Below, one piece after another: positions 35,230 through 45,215 of a stretch of DNA of 64,000 nucleotides. The first letter of the stretch is position 1; the number at the start of each line of letters is the position of its first letter. A program made the translations under genes and the position numbers. This DNA is from Actinomycetota bacterium. Lineage in GTDB: Bacteria > Actinomycetota > Geothermincolia > Geothermincolales > RBG-13-55-18. Location of the stretch: positions 42,907-106,906 of the forward strand of contig JABLXL010000003.1 in the NCBI GenBank assembly GCA_013178005.1. Direction: 5' to 3'. Below the pieces are notes generated by a model. The model did no database searches. It worked only from the letters and a program-made list of their open reading frames with translations, and was not told where the DNA came from.

Positions 35230-35254
35230 GGGAGGGGCGGGACCCGCCCCTCCC
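35230..35254 (-). terminator. 11-bp GC hairpin between flgE and flbD
   Basis: GGGAGGGGCGG / CCGCCCCTCCC with a 3-nt loop, about 20 bases upstream of the flbD start. It lacks a U tract, so processing or attenuation rather than simple termination is possible. Confidence 0.5.
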
Positions 35255-35314
35255 CCACCGGTCAAATTGCCGTTTGCCGTCTTTCTGTAACCGCCTTTAA
35301 AGCCGTTCCGATAA

Positions 35315-36547
35315 CTACCTCTTGATATTCACCAAGTCCTGCAGCATCTGATCCGCCGAGGTGATAATGCGCGAGTTGGCCTGGAAGCCCCTCTCGGCGA
35401 TGATCATGTTGGTGAACTCCTGGGCCAGGTCCACGTTGGACATCTCCAGCGTCCCCGCGGTGATCACCCCGCGGTTCCCAGAACCCGACGTTCCCACCAG
35501 TGGTTCCCCGGAGTTGTTGGACACGCGGTACATGCTGTCTCCCACCTTTATCAATCCCTCCGGGTTGTTGAACACGCAGATGGCGATCTGGGCCAGCTTC
35601 AGGTTCAGCCCGTTGGAGAAGAACCCCGCCAGCACTCCGTTATCGCTTATGGTGATGCTCTGCAGGCTCCCCGTGGCGTAGCCGTCCTGGTAAACCGCGG
35701 CCACCGTGGAGGCGGAGGCGAACTGTGTGACCCCGTTCGCCGACCCCGCGGTTCCGAAGTCCGGGGTGATGCTCACCGTGTCCGCGCCCGCAGGAGTGAA
35801 CTGTATGGGCCCACCAGTGGAGCCGGTGAGCAGGCCGTTCACGTCGAAGGTAAGGGTGCCGGTGTTTCCGGAGATGCCCGCCGGTCCCGTGGCGGTCCAG
35901 TCCCACGTGTTCACGCCCGCCTTGGTGAAGGTCATGGTGATGGCGTGTGCCTGCCCCTGGGAATCCCTCGCGTTTATCTCGGTCACGAAGGAATCCCCCA
36001 CCGCCGCGTCGGAGGGCAGGTTGCCCTGGTACTGGATGGTGGTGGTGGCGCTGGGAGGCATGGTCTGCCCCACGGGGATGCTTATGGAGGTCACCGCGGT
36101 GTTGGTGTCTATGTTCCCAGAGGAATCCGCCATCCACCCCTGCACCACGTAGCCGTTGGAGGGGTTGATGAGCTTGCCCTGGGAATCGAAGCTGAAGTAC
36201 CCGGCGCGCGTGTAATAATGCCCTCCACCGTCCGAGAGGATGAAGAACCCGTCTCCCTGGATGGAGAGGTCGGTCATGCGCCCTGTGTTCTGCAGGGAAC
36301 CCTGGGAGAAATTGGTACTAACCAGGGCAAGCTTGACTCCCAGCCCGATCTGGATGGGGTTGGTGCCCCCCGTGTCGGTCCCCGATGACTTGGCGCCCCT
36401 GATGGTCTGGCAGAGGGCGTCCTGGAAGCTCAACTGGCTGGACTTGAAGCCCACCGTGTTGACGTTGGCGATGTTGTTTCCCACCACGTCCATCATGGTC
36501 TGATGGTTGCGCAGCCCGGAAACTCCGCTGAACATGGATCGCATCAT
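35315..36547 (-). CDS. flgE: flagellar hook protein FlgE, 410 aa
   Basis: N-terminal rod/hook signature MFSGVSGLRNHQTMMDVVGN, then NIANVNTVGFKSS; FLSIQGDGFF-type D1 strand; C-terminal TLEMSNVDLAQEFTNMIIAE and RGFQANSRIITSADQMLQDL for coiled-coil packing. Central D2 domain about 150-290. Exported through the flagellar secretion system without cleavage. Preceded by the TIGR02530 gene and flgD, the usual hook-assembly order. Confidence 0.96.
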   Translation of the reverse strand: MMRSMFSGVSGLRNHQTMMDVVGNNIANVNTVGFKSSQLSFQDALCQTIRGAKSSGTDTGGTNPIQIGLGVKLALVSTNFSQGSLQNTGRMTDLSIQGDGFFILSDGGGHYYTRAGYFSFDSQGKLINPSNGYVVQGWMADSSGNIDTNTAVTSISIPVGQTMPPSATTTIQYQGNLPSDAAVGDSFVTEINARDSQGQAHAITMTFTKAGVNTWDWTATGPAGISGNTGTLTFDVNGLLTGSTGGPIQFTPAGADTVSITPDFGTAGSANGVTQFASASTVAAVYQDGYATGSLQSITISDNGVLAGFFSNGLNLKLAQIAICVFNNPEGLIKVGDSMYRVSNNSGEPLVGTSGSGNRGVITAGTLEMSNVDLAQEFTNMIIAERGFQANSRIITSADQMLQDLVNIKR

Positions 36548-36696
36548 CTTTCCTTTACCTCCTGCGTTTCCGCGGGAAGCCCCCTCTCGAGGAGGTCCAG
36601 CCTCCCGTCTTGCTTACCTCTTTACCTCGCGCGCCCCCCGGCGCGCTATCGCCGTCCACGCTGGCCTCTTGCCCACGTCTGGCGCTATTCCCCGGT

Positions 36697-37077
36697 TTAC
36701 GCGTCGCGTATGATCACCGCGCTGTCGATGTTGGTGAAAACGCCGTCGCGAAGCGCTCCTTGGTCGCAAGCGGTCACCACGTTGCGCGTGGTCACGTTGA
36801 CCACCAGGGCCAGGCCGTCCATAAGCACCAGGGAGTTCACCGCTCCCTTGCTCTCCGCCGTCCTCAACGCCTCCTCCAGGCGCGCCATGTGCTCCTGGCC
36901 TAGGGATATGCTGCGCTTCTGCAGCCTCTCCTCGGCATGCCGGGTAAAGCGGATTTCGCTTCGCCTTAGCTCCTCCTGGAAGGAGGGTCCCTGTGCCTCC
37001 CGCGTCGCCGCGCCTGCCGCCCGTGCGGGGCCTACGCCCCCTGCGACCGCCTCACCGGGAACCCTAATGACGTTCAT
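36697..37077 (-). CDS. TIGR02530-type flagellar operon protein, 126 aa
   Basis: The core IRFTRHAEERLQKRSISLGQEH and GAVNSLVLMDGLALVVNVTTRN, ending VFTNIDSAVII, matches the short protein found between flgD and flgE in monoderm flagellar operons. Function not established; position suggests hook assembly. The N-terminal 35 residues are Ala/Gly-rich. Confidence 0.88.
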   Translation of the reverse strand: MNVIRVPGEAVAGGVGPARAAGAATREAQGPSFQEELRRSEIRFTRHAEERLQKRSISLGQEHMARLEEALRTAESKGAVNSLVLMDGLALVVNVTTRNVVTACDQGALRDGVFTNIDSAVIIRDA

Positions 37078-37092
37078 CCCTGAACCCCTTTC

Positions 37093-37506
37093 TCAAGCGC
37101 TTATCCTCTCCACTTCCTCCAGGCGCAGCTCGCCCTGCTCAAGGCAGACCACTATATCCTGCCCGTCGAAGCGCAATGCCTGCACTATGCCAGCGAGCCT
37201 ATTGCCCTCGGAGTTGGTTCCTTCCACCGCCTTTCCCAGCAGCCCGATGCCCTGGTCCACGGCCATCATCATGGTCATGGTGGTAAGGGCATTCTCCAGC
37301 GTCTGCAGCTGCTCCAGGCTCCTGAACTGCGCCAGCTGGGAGAGGAACTCCGTGTTGTCCATGGGCTCCAGGGGGTCCTGGTTCTTTAGCTGCTCCACCA
37401 GAAGGCGCAGAAAGGCGTCCTTCCCAAGCTCCCCGGAGACGCTGTCCGTCCCCGAAGTCCCCGATGCGGCGGAAAATGCAGCTCCAGTGCTTGCTCCCAC
37501 GTACAT
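37093..37506 (-). CDS. flgD: flagellar hook-capping protein FlgD, 137 aa
   Basis: Hook cap scaffold. [22 protein letters not shown] then [20 protein letters not shown] is the FlgD N-terminal signature; a short C-terminal tudor-like domain (about 85-137) is all that remains of the usual two domains, so it is a short form. ATG 37506 has AAAGGAGGG at good spacing; the start overlaps closely with the fliK end. Confidence 0.92.
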   Translation of the reverse strand: MYVGASTGAAFSAASGTSGTDSVSGELGKDAFLRLLVEQLKNQDPLEPMDNTEFLSQLAQFRSLEQLQTLENALTTMTMMMAVDQGIGLLGKAVEGTNSEGNRLAGIVQALRFDGQDIVVCLEQGELRLEEVERISA

Positions 37507-37520
37507 GTCCATCCCTCCTT

Positions 37521-38927
37521 TCATGCCTCGATGTCGAGAATCCCCTCGTGCAGCGGCCTGGACGCCGGCACCGCCGCGATCGCTCCCTGGGAATCGGGTC
37601 TTGATGAAGATGCGCCGCGCCGTGCGGTGGCTTCCTCGCGCGCCCCTCCGCCGCCCTCCATGCCGAGATGGAGGCCTTCGAGATCCATGCCGGCTGCCAT
37701 GAGCGCCTCGCGGAGTTGGGGTAGCTCCCTCTGTATTGCCTCGAAGGCCGCCTCGCTGTGGGCGGTGAGGCGTACGGTCAACCTCCCGTTCCATTCCACC
37801 TCGAGGTCCAGCTTTCCCAGGGATTCGGGGACCAGCTTGAGTTGCGCCTTAACCGCATCCCCACGGTTCAGCGTCTTGGCCGTTACGACGACGCGTTCTC
37901 CCAGTTCCGCCACGCGGATCCAGGCTCGCGGCGGCTGGACATGCGCGCGATCTTCCGTCTTCGCTGGGTTTGGCCCTGAAGCCCGCGCCTCCGTTGAGGC
38001 GTGAAAGCGGCCTTCCGTGCCGCAGCTCTTGTCATCGCCCTCCTTCGCGCACACAGGGCCGCGCGCCTGGATGGAACTCCTCGCCTCAGGTGCGTCAACC
38101 CTCGCGCTCCCGGGTCGCGCCGCGCCCATGTCCCCGGCAACTTTCTCCTGCTCCTCCACGGGATGCTTGCCCGATCCCGCATCATCCCTCGGCAAGGCAC
38201 CGGCCCCCTTTTGAGCGGAAACGAAATCCTCCTTTATTAAGCGCATTCCGTCAACCGCCCTATGCTCTCGGGGGTAGCCTGGTTTCGCCTCCGTCACCGA
38301 GGGCTCCGGCACGCGCATCGGTTCCGGCACTGGTTTCATGCCGCCTGGCTCGGAAAGCGTTCTTCCCCAGGATTCTCTTGACTCCGAGTTCGATATCTCC
38401 GCCTTTTCGTCTGGAAGATAACCCTCCCCTGTGGCGGAGATAGACCTCGACTCCGATGGCGCTGAAGTGGCAAGCCGTTGCGCGGACATCTTTGCCGCCA
38501 CCGCGCCGGCTGATTTTTCCCCGGCATCCAAGGTCTTCCATCCGCTACCCTCTGTTGGGGGAAAAGCCGCGTCACACACCCCGCCCTCCATCTCCACGAT
38601 CGGGCGGAGCGGCAATCCGCCGTCCTCCTCGAGGATCGACGGCGAAACCGCTGGAGCGATCAGTGTCCCCTCGTTGCTACTTGCATTGCTCGCCCGGTAC
38701 AGGGGGCACCCGGGTACCGTGAATGCGGCCTGCGTCCAGGTTCCCTCGCCGGAAGCCATTCGCACCCCGTGCGACCGCCCCAAGTCGAGCGGGATCAGCG
38801 AGTCCGCCAGGCACGCGCCGAAGGCGGTTTCCATGCCGCCGCCAGCGCGACCGGACTTTCGCTTCCCCAAAGCCAAGGCGACGGGCGCTCCTTCTTCGAC
38901 TGCCGGCAAGGTTATGACTTGCGCCAT
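37521..38927 (-). CDS. fliK: flagellar hook-length control protein FliK, 468 aa
   Basis: A long low-complexity N-terminal ruler (about 1-340) is followed by the Flg_hook domain ([20 protein letters not shown], then [19 protein letters not shown]) that switches export specificity. AAAGGAGGTGAAAAGC precedes ATG 38927. Position before flgD is standard. Confidence 0.92.
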   Translation of the reverse strand: MAQVITLPAVEEGAPVALALGKRKSGRAGGGMETAFGACLADSLIPLDLGRSHGVRMASGEGTWTQAAFTVPGCPLYRASNASSNEGTLIAPAVSPSILEEDGGLPLRPIVEMEGGVCDAAFPPTEGSGWKTLDAGEKSAGAVAAKMSAQRLATSAPSESRSISATGEGYLPDEKAEISNSESRESWGRTLSEPGGMKPVPEPMRVPEPSVTEAKPGYPREHRAVDGMRLIKEDFVSAQKGAGALPRDDAGSGKHPVEEQEKVAGDMGAARPGSARVDAPEARSSIQARGPVCAKEGDDKSCGTEGRFHASTEARASGPNPAKTEDRAHVQPPRAWIRVAELGERVVVTAKTLNRGDAVKAQLKLVPESLGKLDLEVEWNGRLTVRLTAHSEAAFEAIQRELPQLREALMAAGMDLEGLHLGMEGGGGAREEATARRGASSSRPDSQGAIAAVPASRPLHEGILDIEA

Positions 38928-38996
38928 GCTTTTCACCTCCTTTCCTCCGGGCACGCGCCCTTGATGGTCCCGCCCGCGGCCTCCCGGGACGGGCTT

Positions 38997-39515
38997 TCAA
39001 ATATACCTGCGCGCGCAGGCATAGTTGGCGTCATACTTCCCCTCCAGCCTGGATATCTTCACCACGTCACCGGTGTGGGGTGCGTGGATGAAGCTGTTGT
39101 TCCCCACGTAGATGCCCACGTGGTACAGGAACCCCGTGCCTCCGTTCTCTCCGAAGAAGATCACGTCCCCAGGACGCAGCTCGCTCCGGGAGACGGGGGT
39201 CCCCGCCTGTGCCTGGGTCACGGTGTAGTGGGTGAGGTTAACTCCGAACTTGCGGAATACGTACTGCACCAGCCCCGAGCAGTCGAAGCCGTTGGGACCC
39301 CCTCCCCCGTACACGTAGGGAACCCCCAGGTAGCGCATGGCCTCGTTCACCACCGCCTGCCCCCTGCCTGTATCCGCCCCGGAAAGAAAAGACGCGAACG
39401 AGAAGCCGGTTTCCGCGGCCTCGTAAGGCGAAGCCAGGTATGCGGCTCCGCTTAGCCGCTGCAGCCGGGCCTCTATCTCCGCTATGCGCGACATCACCCT
39501 CGCGATTCCCTCCAT
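38997..39515 (-). CDS. NlpC/P60 peptidoglycan endopeptidase, 172 aa
   Basis: N-terminal heptad segment (SRIAEIEARLQRLSG) and a C40 peptidase domain: catalytic Cys in FDCSGLVQYVF, His in HVGIYVG, third residue in FIHAPHTG. Cleaves stem-peptide bonds. No signal peptide, so it is probably exported by the flagellar system. It follows a transglycosylase-like gene and probably provides, with it, the wall-opening function of FlgJ. Confidence 0.88.
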   Translation of the reverse strand: MEGIARVMSRIAEIEARLQRLSGAAYLASPYEAAETGFSFASFLSGADTGRGQAVVNEAMRYLGVPYVYGGGGPNGFDCSGLVQYVFRKFGVNLTHYTVTQAQAGTPVSRSELRPGDVIFFGENGGTGFLYHVGIYVGNNSFIHAPHTGDVVKISRLEGKYDANYACARRYI

Positions 39516-39534
39516 GGGCCGTCGACCTCTCCCC

Positions 39535-40047
39535 TTACATCTTCTCCATCTCCCCGAGCACGGTGCGGATATAGCCCTCTCCGCCGCCGGGGTTGTACTT
39601 CGCCAGTATGGCCCGGATGTCGTTTCCGAATCCGTAGCTGCGCACCAGGCGGTTCACCTCGTAGACCGCCTCCCGGAAGCTGTTGAAATCCCTTCCCATG
39701 ATCCCGAAGGGGTTATAGGGCCGGAAGCACTCCCGCCCCCCTGACGATTCCACCGCTGCCAGCGCCGTCGCAAGCCTCCAGTCCATCCCGTAGGTGTCCG
39801 CGGCTTCCACGAAACTCTCCGCTTCCGCCGCCAGGGCGGGGTTGTAATTACGGGAGCGCATGTAGGCCTCAAGCCGCCGCGCCCTCTCCGATGTCGCGGC
39901 TGACGAAACCGAGAGCGTCGCCGATCGCGCCGGCAGGGAGGAAGTCGCGGCCTCCAGAATGGAGGAGAAATCCCTCCCCGCCAGAGCACGCAGGCGGCTC
40001 TCGATGACCGCTATCCTCGCCTGTACCGCCTCTACGCCTCCCGACAC
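39535..40047 (-). CDS. lysozyme-like (SLT/glucosaminidase) muramidase, 170 aa (GTG start)
   Basis: N-terminal heptads (ARIAVIESRLRALAG) resemble those of the next gene. The C-terminal domain has DTYGMDWRLATALAAVESSGG (catalytic Glu), NPFGIMG and AILAKYNPGG, a lytic-transglycosylase/lysozyme fold. No signal peptide. Pairs with the NlpC/P60 gene 19 bp downstream; likely rod-penetration enzymes. Confidence 0.85.
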   Translation of the reverse strand: MSGGVEAVQARIAVIESRLRALAGRDFSSILEAATSSLPARSATLSVSSAATSERARRLEAYMRSRNYNPALAAEAESFVEAADTYGMDWRLATALAAVESSGGRECFRPYNPFGIMGRDFNSFREAVYEVNRLVRSYGFGNDIRAILAKYNPGGGEGYIRTVLGEMEKM

Positions 40048-40062
40048 TCTCGCTTCACCCCC

Positions 40063-40521
40063 TCACTCCTCCGCTCCCAGGCTGCGCAGCACGAAACGTC
40101 CGTTCGCCACCTCGTCCAGGAAGCCCTGTTCCTCCCGTCCCGACTCGTAGAGGTAATCCTCCCACCTCAACTCGCGCAACCTGTCCATAACCTTTCGTTC
40201 CTTACTCGCTTCAACAAGGGCGGAGCGTTTCTCCTCCAGGTCGCGCTGCGCCTCCTGAGTCCTCGCCTCCTGGGCCTGGATGCGCTTGCGCAGCAGCTCA
40301 AGGCGGGACCACGCCGCGGTAATGCGGCGGGCATCGCACCTGCCGTTGAGTTCCCAACGAAGCTCCTTCGCAACCCTCGACTCCTCCCCCTTGAGCCCAA
40401 GAAGCAAGGCAAGCTCCCTCTCGTAGGCCGCCTGCGCCTCCGCGAACTCCCGCTTCCTCTCCTTCTCCACTCCGGCGCGGAAGCGCCTCACCGGCTCGAG
40501 GCGGAATTCGAATTTCTTCAC
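40063..40521 (-). CDS. fliJ: flagellar export protein FliJ, 152 aa
   Basis: All-helical, charged coiled-coil stalk of the export ATPase: FEFRLEPVRRFRAGVEKERKR at the N-terminus is typical. Overlaps the fliI stop by 4 bp. Links FliI to the FlhA gate, which is not in the window. Confidence 0.88.
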   Translation of the reverse strand: MKKFEFRLEPVRRFRAGVEKERKREFAEAQAAYERELALLLGLKGEESRVAKELRWELNGRCDARRITAAWSRLELLRKRIQAQEARTQEAQRDLEEKRSALVEASKERKVMDRLRELRWEDYLYESGREEQGFLDEVANGRFVLRSLGAEE

Positions 40522-41867
40522 GGCGACTCAACTCCCTTTAGCCCCTTGAGCCCTTCCACCGCCTCATGGAACGTGCACCTCTCCTCCACGCCCTGGCTTA
40601 GGTACGCATTGATGTCCCTGATATGGGATATGGCGTAGTCTATCTCCGGGTTTGAGCCATGGCGGTATGCCCCTATGTTTATGAGGTCCTCCGAGTCGCG
40701 GTATACCGCCAGCGTCCTGCGCAGCCATTCCGCCGCGGCTCGGTGCTCTTCGTCGATGACCTCCGTCGCCAGCCTGCTCACGCTGGCGAGGATATCCACG
40801 GCCGGGTAGTGGTTCCTAGCCGCGAGATCCCTCGAAAGGACTATGTGACCGTCCAGAATAGAGCGCGAAGTGTCGGCTATGGGCTCGTTCATGTCGTCAC
40901 CCTCCACAAGTATGGTGTAAAGGGCGGTGATGGTGCCGCTGTCCCCGCAGCCGGTCCTCTCCATCAAGCGCGGCAGCATGGCGAAAACCGAGGGAGGGTA
41001 GCCGCGCGTAGTGGGTGGTTCGCCCACCGTCAGGCCCACCTCGCGCTGGGCCATGGCGAAGCGCGTGACGGAGTCGAGCATGAAGAGCACGTCCAGGCCG
41101 AGGTCCCGAAAATGCTCCGCGATGCTGGTGGCCGTCATCGCCGCCTTGAGCCTGATCATGGCCGGCTCATCGCTGGTGGCCACCACCACCACCGAGCGCT
41201 CCAGACCCTCCTCTCCCAGGTCGCGCTCGATGAACTCCCTCACCTCCCTGCCCCTCTCCCCCACCAGGGCGATGACGTTCACGTCCGCCTGGGTATAGCG
41301 CGCGATCATGCCCATGAGGGTGCTCTTTCCAACGCCGCTGCCGGCGAAGATGCCTATGCGCTGACCCTTCCCGCAGGTGAGCAGCCCGTCTATAGCCCTT
41401 ACCCCCAGGCCCAGGGGCTCACATATACGCTTTCTCGCCAGCGGGTGAGGCGGGTCGTTCTCCACCGGGCGCATCTCGAAGCGTCCCTCGAGCGGCTTCC
41501 CGTCCGCCGGCCTTCCCAGACCGTCCAGGACCCTTCCCCTCAGAGCCTCGCCGACGGGCACCTGGAGGGGCTTCCCCATGGCCAGCACCTCGCACCCCGG
41601 CCCCACCCCGTGGGGCGTGCTCAGTGGCATCAACATAACCTTGCCCTCCTTGAAGCCGACCACCTCCGCCATGAGCAGCGTCCTCCCCGCGCGGTCCCTG
41701 ACCAGGCACAGCTCGCCTATGCAGCCCTCCGGCCCGCTGGCCTCGATGATCAGTCCCACCACCCGCTCCACCCTGCCCAGGAAGAGCAGAGGATCCGTTT
41801 CCCTCACGCGCGCCAGGGCGCGCCTGATCCCGCCGCTCAGGAAGTCCACGGCGGCCTCGTCAACCAT
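40518..41867 (-). CDS. fliI: flagellum-specific ATPase FliI, 449 aa
   Basis: P-loop GIFAGSGVGKSTLMGMIAR, Walker B VLFMLDSVTRFAMAQREVG, and TRGYPPSVFAMLPRLMERTG. Related to F1 beta and type III ATPases. ATG 41867 overlaps the fliH end with GGAGG upstream; longer in-frame starts lack similarity. Powers unfolding of flagellar export substrates. Confidence 0.96.
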   Translation of the reverse strand: MVDEAAVDFLSGGIRRALARVRETDPLLFLGRVERVVGLIIEASGPEGCIGELCLVRDRAGRTLLMAEVVGFKEGKVMLMPLSTPHGVGPGCEVLAMGKPLQVPVGEALRGRVLDGLGRPADGKPLEGRFEMRPVENDPPHPLARKRICEPLGLGVRAIDGLLTCGKGQRIGIFAGSGVGKSTLMGMIARYTQADVNVIALVGERGREVREFIERDLGEEGLERSVVVVATSDEPAMIRLKAAMTATSIAEHFRDLGLDVLFMLDSVTRFAMAQREVGLTVGEPPTTRGYPPSVFAMLPRLMERTGCGDSGTITALYTILVEGDDMNEPIADTSRSILDGHIVLSRDLAARNHYPAVDILASVSRLATEVIDEEHRAAAEWLRRTLAVYRDSEDLINIGAYRHGSNPEIDYAISHIRDINAYLSQGVEERCTFHEAVEGLKGLKGVESP

Positions 41868-42573
41868 CCGCGTCCTCCTCATCCATGACCGACGACCTGA
41901 CCTTCTCCAGTCTCCTCTCCATGCGCGCGTCCACGATCCCCGAGGAGGTCTCCACCACGCAATCCCCCACCGTGAGGCTCTCGTCCTCCACCAGGTCGAG
42001 CTCGCCCACTTCCGCAAGGCTGGCCACGAGCTCCTTCCGACCCTCCCTCAGCCTCCGGTAGTCCTCGGGGCTCAACCGCACCCGCAGCGCCTTTCTCTCG
42101 CCCGCCCTGTCGATGACCTTGCGCACCAGGTTACCGACCGCCTCCGGGTTCGCGGTTATCTCCTGCAGCGCGAGCTTCTCAGCTATCTCCAGCGCTAAGG
42201 CGGTTATTTCCCGCTCCAGCTCGCGGAGCATCTCCGACCTGCTGTTCTCGAGGCCCCTGCGCACCGTCTCCATCGCCCCCACCAGCCCGCGCAATTCGCC
42301 AAGCGCCTGCTCCCGGCCATCCCTGTAGCCGGACTGGAAACCCTCGTTCCAGGCGGCTTCGCGGGCGCGCTCCACTGCCTCTCCAAGCGCCTCCTGCAGC
42401 TCTTCTCCCCGGGGAGCTCCCTGCGCCGCCATGCCGTCTTCCCCTGCCGCCGGCACGCGCTGGACCCCCAGCACCTCCACGCGCCTCAGCACCCTCCCGC
42501 GGATATGCGTCGTCCCATCCGAAGAGACCCCGCCAGCCCGTATGAAAAGTTCGTCCAACATCGTCCCGCTCAC
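41860..42573 (-). CDS. fliH: flagellar assembly protein FliH, 237 aa (GTG start)
   Basis: FliI regulator and C-ring docking stalk. Acidic N-terminus, central helix with GFQSGYRDGREQALGEL (GxxxG-type repeats), C-terminal V-ATPase E-like domain ending VETSSGIVDARMERRLEKV. GTG 42573 overlaps the fliG stop; ATG 42561 is an alternative start. Confidence 0.9.
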   Translation of the reverse strand: MSGTMLDELFIRAGGVSSDGTTHIRGRVLRRVEVLGVQRVPAAGEDGMAAQGAPRGEELQEALGEAVERAREAAWNEGFQSGYRDGREQALGELRGLVGAMETVRRGLENSRSEMLRELEREITALALEIAEKLALQEITANPEAVGNLVRKVIDRAGERKALRVRLSPEDYRRLREGRKELVASLAEVGELDLVEDESLTVGDCVVETSSGIVDARMERRLEKVRSSVMDEEDADG

Positions 42574-43598
42574 ACCACGACCTCGTCATCCGCTCCCCTG
42601 GCGATGATGATCTCCCCTGCCTCCTCCAACCTCCTGATGATGGCCACTATCCCCTGCTGGGCCTCTTCCACCTGCCTGAGACGCACCGGGCCCATGTATT
42701 CGATCTCCTCCTCGAGCATCTCCGCCGCCCGTTCGGAGAGGTTCCTGGTTATCTTCTCCCGCACTTCCAGAGAGGTGCCCTTCAAAGCCAGGGCCAGCTC
42801 TTTGGTCTCCACGTCCTGGAGCACCTTCTGCACCGCCACGTCATCGAGGGTCACGATGTCCTCGAAGACGAACATGAGCTTCTTGACCTCCTCGGCCAGC
42901 TCGGGGTTTTTGTTCCCGAAGGCCTCGAGGATGGTCTTCTCCGTCGCCCGGTCCACGTTGTTGAGGATCTCCACCAGGGCCTTGATGCCCCCGCTGACCT
43001 CGTCGTCGATACTGCGCATCAGCGATCCCGCGAGCTTCTTCTCCAGCACGCGCTCAATGCTGTAAACCACGTCCGGAGACGCCTTGTCCATGATGGCCAG
43101 GCGCATGGCCACCTCCACGGAAAGCTCCTGGGGGAGAGAGGAGAGGACCGCCGCCGCGTGCTGGGCGGAGATATTGGCGAGCACGATGGCGATGGTCTGG
43201 GGGTGCTCGTTGAGGAGCATCGCCGCCACCTGCTTGATATCCACGTCCTGAATGAAGGCCATGGGCGTCACCCTCACCGAGGTGCTCAACTTCTCCAGGA
43301 TATACTGCGCCTTCTTCGGGCCCAGGGCCTTCTCAAGCAGCTCCCTGGCGTAGTTGAACCCGCCTCCCGCCAGCTCGCCCTCCGCCAGGGCCCTGTGATA
43401 GAAGGTCTCGATGACATGCTCGCGTTCCTCCTTGGAGACGCGCGTAAGGTTGGCGATCTGCAAGGTGAGGGTCTCTATCTCCTCCTCCGAGAGGTGCTGC
43501 ATCACCTTGGAGGAGCTCTCGGGCGAGAGGGAGACCAGCAATATCGCCGCCTTCCTCTCGTTGCTCATTCCGTGATGGGTGGATACGTCCACCGCCAT
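42570..43598 (-). CDS. fliG: flagellar motor switch protein FliG, 342 aa
   Basis: Torque-generating rotor protein. ERKAAILLVSL N-domain, EHPQTIAIVLAN in the middle domain, MFVFEDIVTLDDVAVQKVLQ in the C-domain with the charged helix interacting with MotA. Full length. Confidence 0.96.
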   Translation of the reverse strand: MAVDVSTHHGMSNERKAAILLVSLSPESSSKVMQHLSEEEIETLTLQIANLTRVSKEEREHVIETFYHRALAEGELAGGGFNYARELLEKALGPKKAQYILEKLSTSVRVTPMAFIQDVDIKQVAAMLLNEHPQTIAIVLANISAQHAAAVLSSLPQELSVEVAMRLAIMDKASPDVVYSIERVLEKKLAGSLMRSIDDEVSGGIKALVEILNNVDRATEKTILEAFGNKNPELAEEVKKLMFVFEDIVTLDDVAVQKVLQDVETKELALALKGTSLEVREKITRNLSERAAEMLEEEIEYMGPVRLRQVEEAQQGIVAIIRRLEEAGEIIIARGADDEVVV

Positions 43599-43605
43599 CC
43601 CTCCC

Positions 43606-45132
43606 TCAGCCTCTCTCGTGCATCAATGACTTCAGAAGCCTGGCCATCTCGTCCGGCTTCTGGCTGGCAAGCAGCTCTAATGAGCTCAACATCGGCGACT
43701 TCGCCGCCTTGCCCATGAGCGCCCTGGCTCCCTCCGCGGCCTCCTCCAGCGCATAGACCTCCCCGGTCTCTATCTCGGGGAGCTCCTCCAGGCGCTTCCT
43801 CACCTTCTTGAGCTTGAGGAAAAGGAAGATCGCTGCCGCCAGCGCAGCCAGCGCCAGGAGCCCCGTCTTCACCATCTTCCATAGTTTCTCGCCGCTTTGA
43901 GCCTTGGCGAGCTGCGCCTCCACCTCCTCCTGGTAAGAGGTGTCGAAGGGCACGGACTGCACGGTGATGGTGTCCCCCCGCCTCTCGTCGAGCCCCGCCG
44001 CGGCCGCCAGGGCCTCCTGCAGGGCGTAAACGCTGTTGGTGTCCACGGACTCGTCCACCAGCACCGCGATGCTCATGCCGGTGATCTTTCCCGGAGGCTC
44101 GGTCTCCTCGGTGACGGTTCGGTTGTTCTCGTAGGTCACGCTGCTCTCCCGCTTGGAATATGCTGCGTTCTCAGATCCAGGGGTGACGGTGGTGTAATCC
44201 GGTATGTTCGAGCCCGTTCCCGGGGTTCCCGTGGCGGTACCCGCGCCGTTGTTATACACCTCCTCGCTGGTTTCCTGGGAGCTGGGCAGGCCGCCTTCGC
44301 TCGCGGGGGTGTATTTCTCCGTCTGGGTGGTCCTGGAGGCCAGGTCCAGCTCAAGGTTCACCTTGACCACGCCCTTGCCGTTCCCCACCACCCGGTTGAG
44401 CACCTGCTGGAGCGATGCCTCCATGTAGGACTCATAGCTGCGCGTGGTCTGCAGGCGGTCAGCAGCCAGGGACGCGCCGTCTTCGCCCGCGAAGAGGGGG
44501 TTGCCCTCGCCGTCCACGATGCTCACGTTCTCGGGATCGAGCCCCTCCACCGCCCTCGCCACCAGGTTCCTGATCCCCTGCACCTGGCTTTTGTCCAGGG
44601 TCGCCCCTCCGCGCAGCGAGAGGAGCACGGAGGCGGTGGCGGAATTGTCTTGTGATGCGAAGATGCTTTCCTCGGGCATAGCTATGTGCACCACCGCGGA
44701 TTGCACCTGCTCGATGGAGGAGATGGTCCTTGCCAGCTCCCCCTCCAGAGCGCGCTGGTAGTTCACCTTCTGGGTGAAGTCGCTGGCGCCGAAGCTCGCC
44801 TTGTCGAAGATCTCGAAGCCGACCTTTCCGCCGGAGGGTATGTTCTCCCCCGCGAGCTGTACGCGCAGCCGATCGACATCATTCGCAGGCACCAGCACCG
44901 ATGCGCCCTCGAGCTTGTAGCTCACCTTGAGCTCGTCCAGTTTCGCGGTGACCTGTGCCGCATCCCGGTCCTCCAGCCCGGAGTAAAGGACGCGGTACTG
45001 CGGCCTGCCCGCGTAGCTCGCCAGGAGGTATGCTCCCGCGACGAGCAGCACCGCTATCAAGAGTGCGGCCACCTTCTGGCCTGCTGTGTAGCGTGACAAC
45101 ATCCTCCTCAACTGCTCTAGCAATTTCTGCAT
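43606..45132 (-). CDS. fliF: flagellar MS-ring protein FliF, 508 aa
   Basis: Two membrane helices (about 22-42 and 425-445), ring-building motifs (YRVLYSGLEDRDAAQV; KVNYQRALEGELARTISSIE), and the C-terminal FliG-binding tail (MARLLKSLMHERG). Scaffolds the export gate. Confidence 0.95.
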   Translation of the reverse strand: MQKLLEQLRRMLSRYTAGQKVAALLIAVLLVAGAYLLASYAGRPQYRVLYSGLEDRDAAQVTAKLDELKVSYKLEGASVLVPANDVDRLRVQLAGENIPSGGKVGFEIFDKASFGASDFTQKVNYQRALEGELARTISSIEQVQSAVVHIAMPEESIFASQDNSATASVLLSLRGGATLDKSQVQGIRNLVARAVEGLDPENVSIVDGEGNPLFAGEDGASLAADRLQTTRSYESYMEASLQQVLNRVVGNGKGVVKVNLELDLASRTTQTEKYTPASEGGLPSSQETSEEVYNNGAGTATGTPGTGSNIPDYTTVTPGSENAAYSKRESSVTYENNRTVTEETEPPGKITGMSIAVLVDESVDTNSVYALQEALAAAAGLDERRGDTITVQSVPFDTSYQEEVEAQLAKAQSGEKLWKMVKTGLLALAALAAAIFLFLKLKKVRKRLEELPEIETGEVYALEEAAEGARALMGKAAKSPMLSSLELLASQKPDEMARLLKSLMHERG

Positions 45133-45215
45133 CTAGCCTCTCTCCCCTGGGCTCCTTTTCTCTCCCCTCGAACTCCTCGTTCTCCTCTCCTGCCGGGAGC
45201 GGAGACGCCGGCGAT

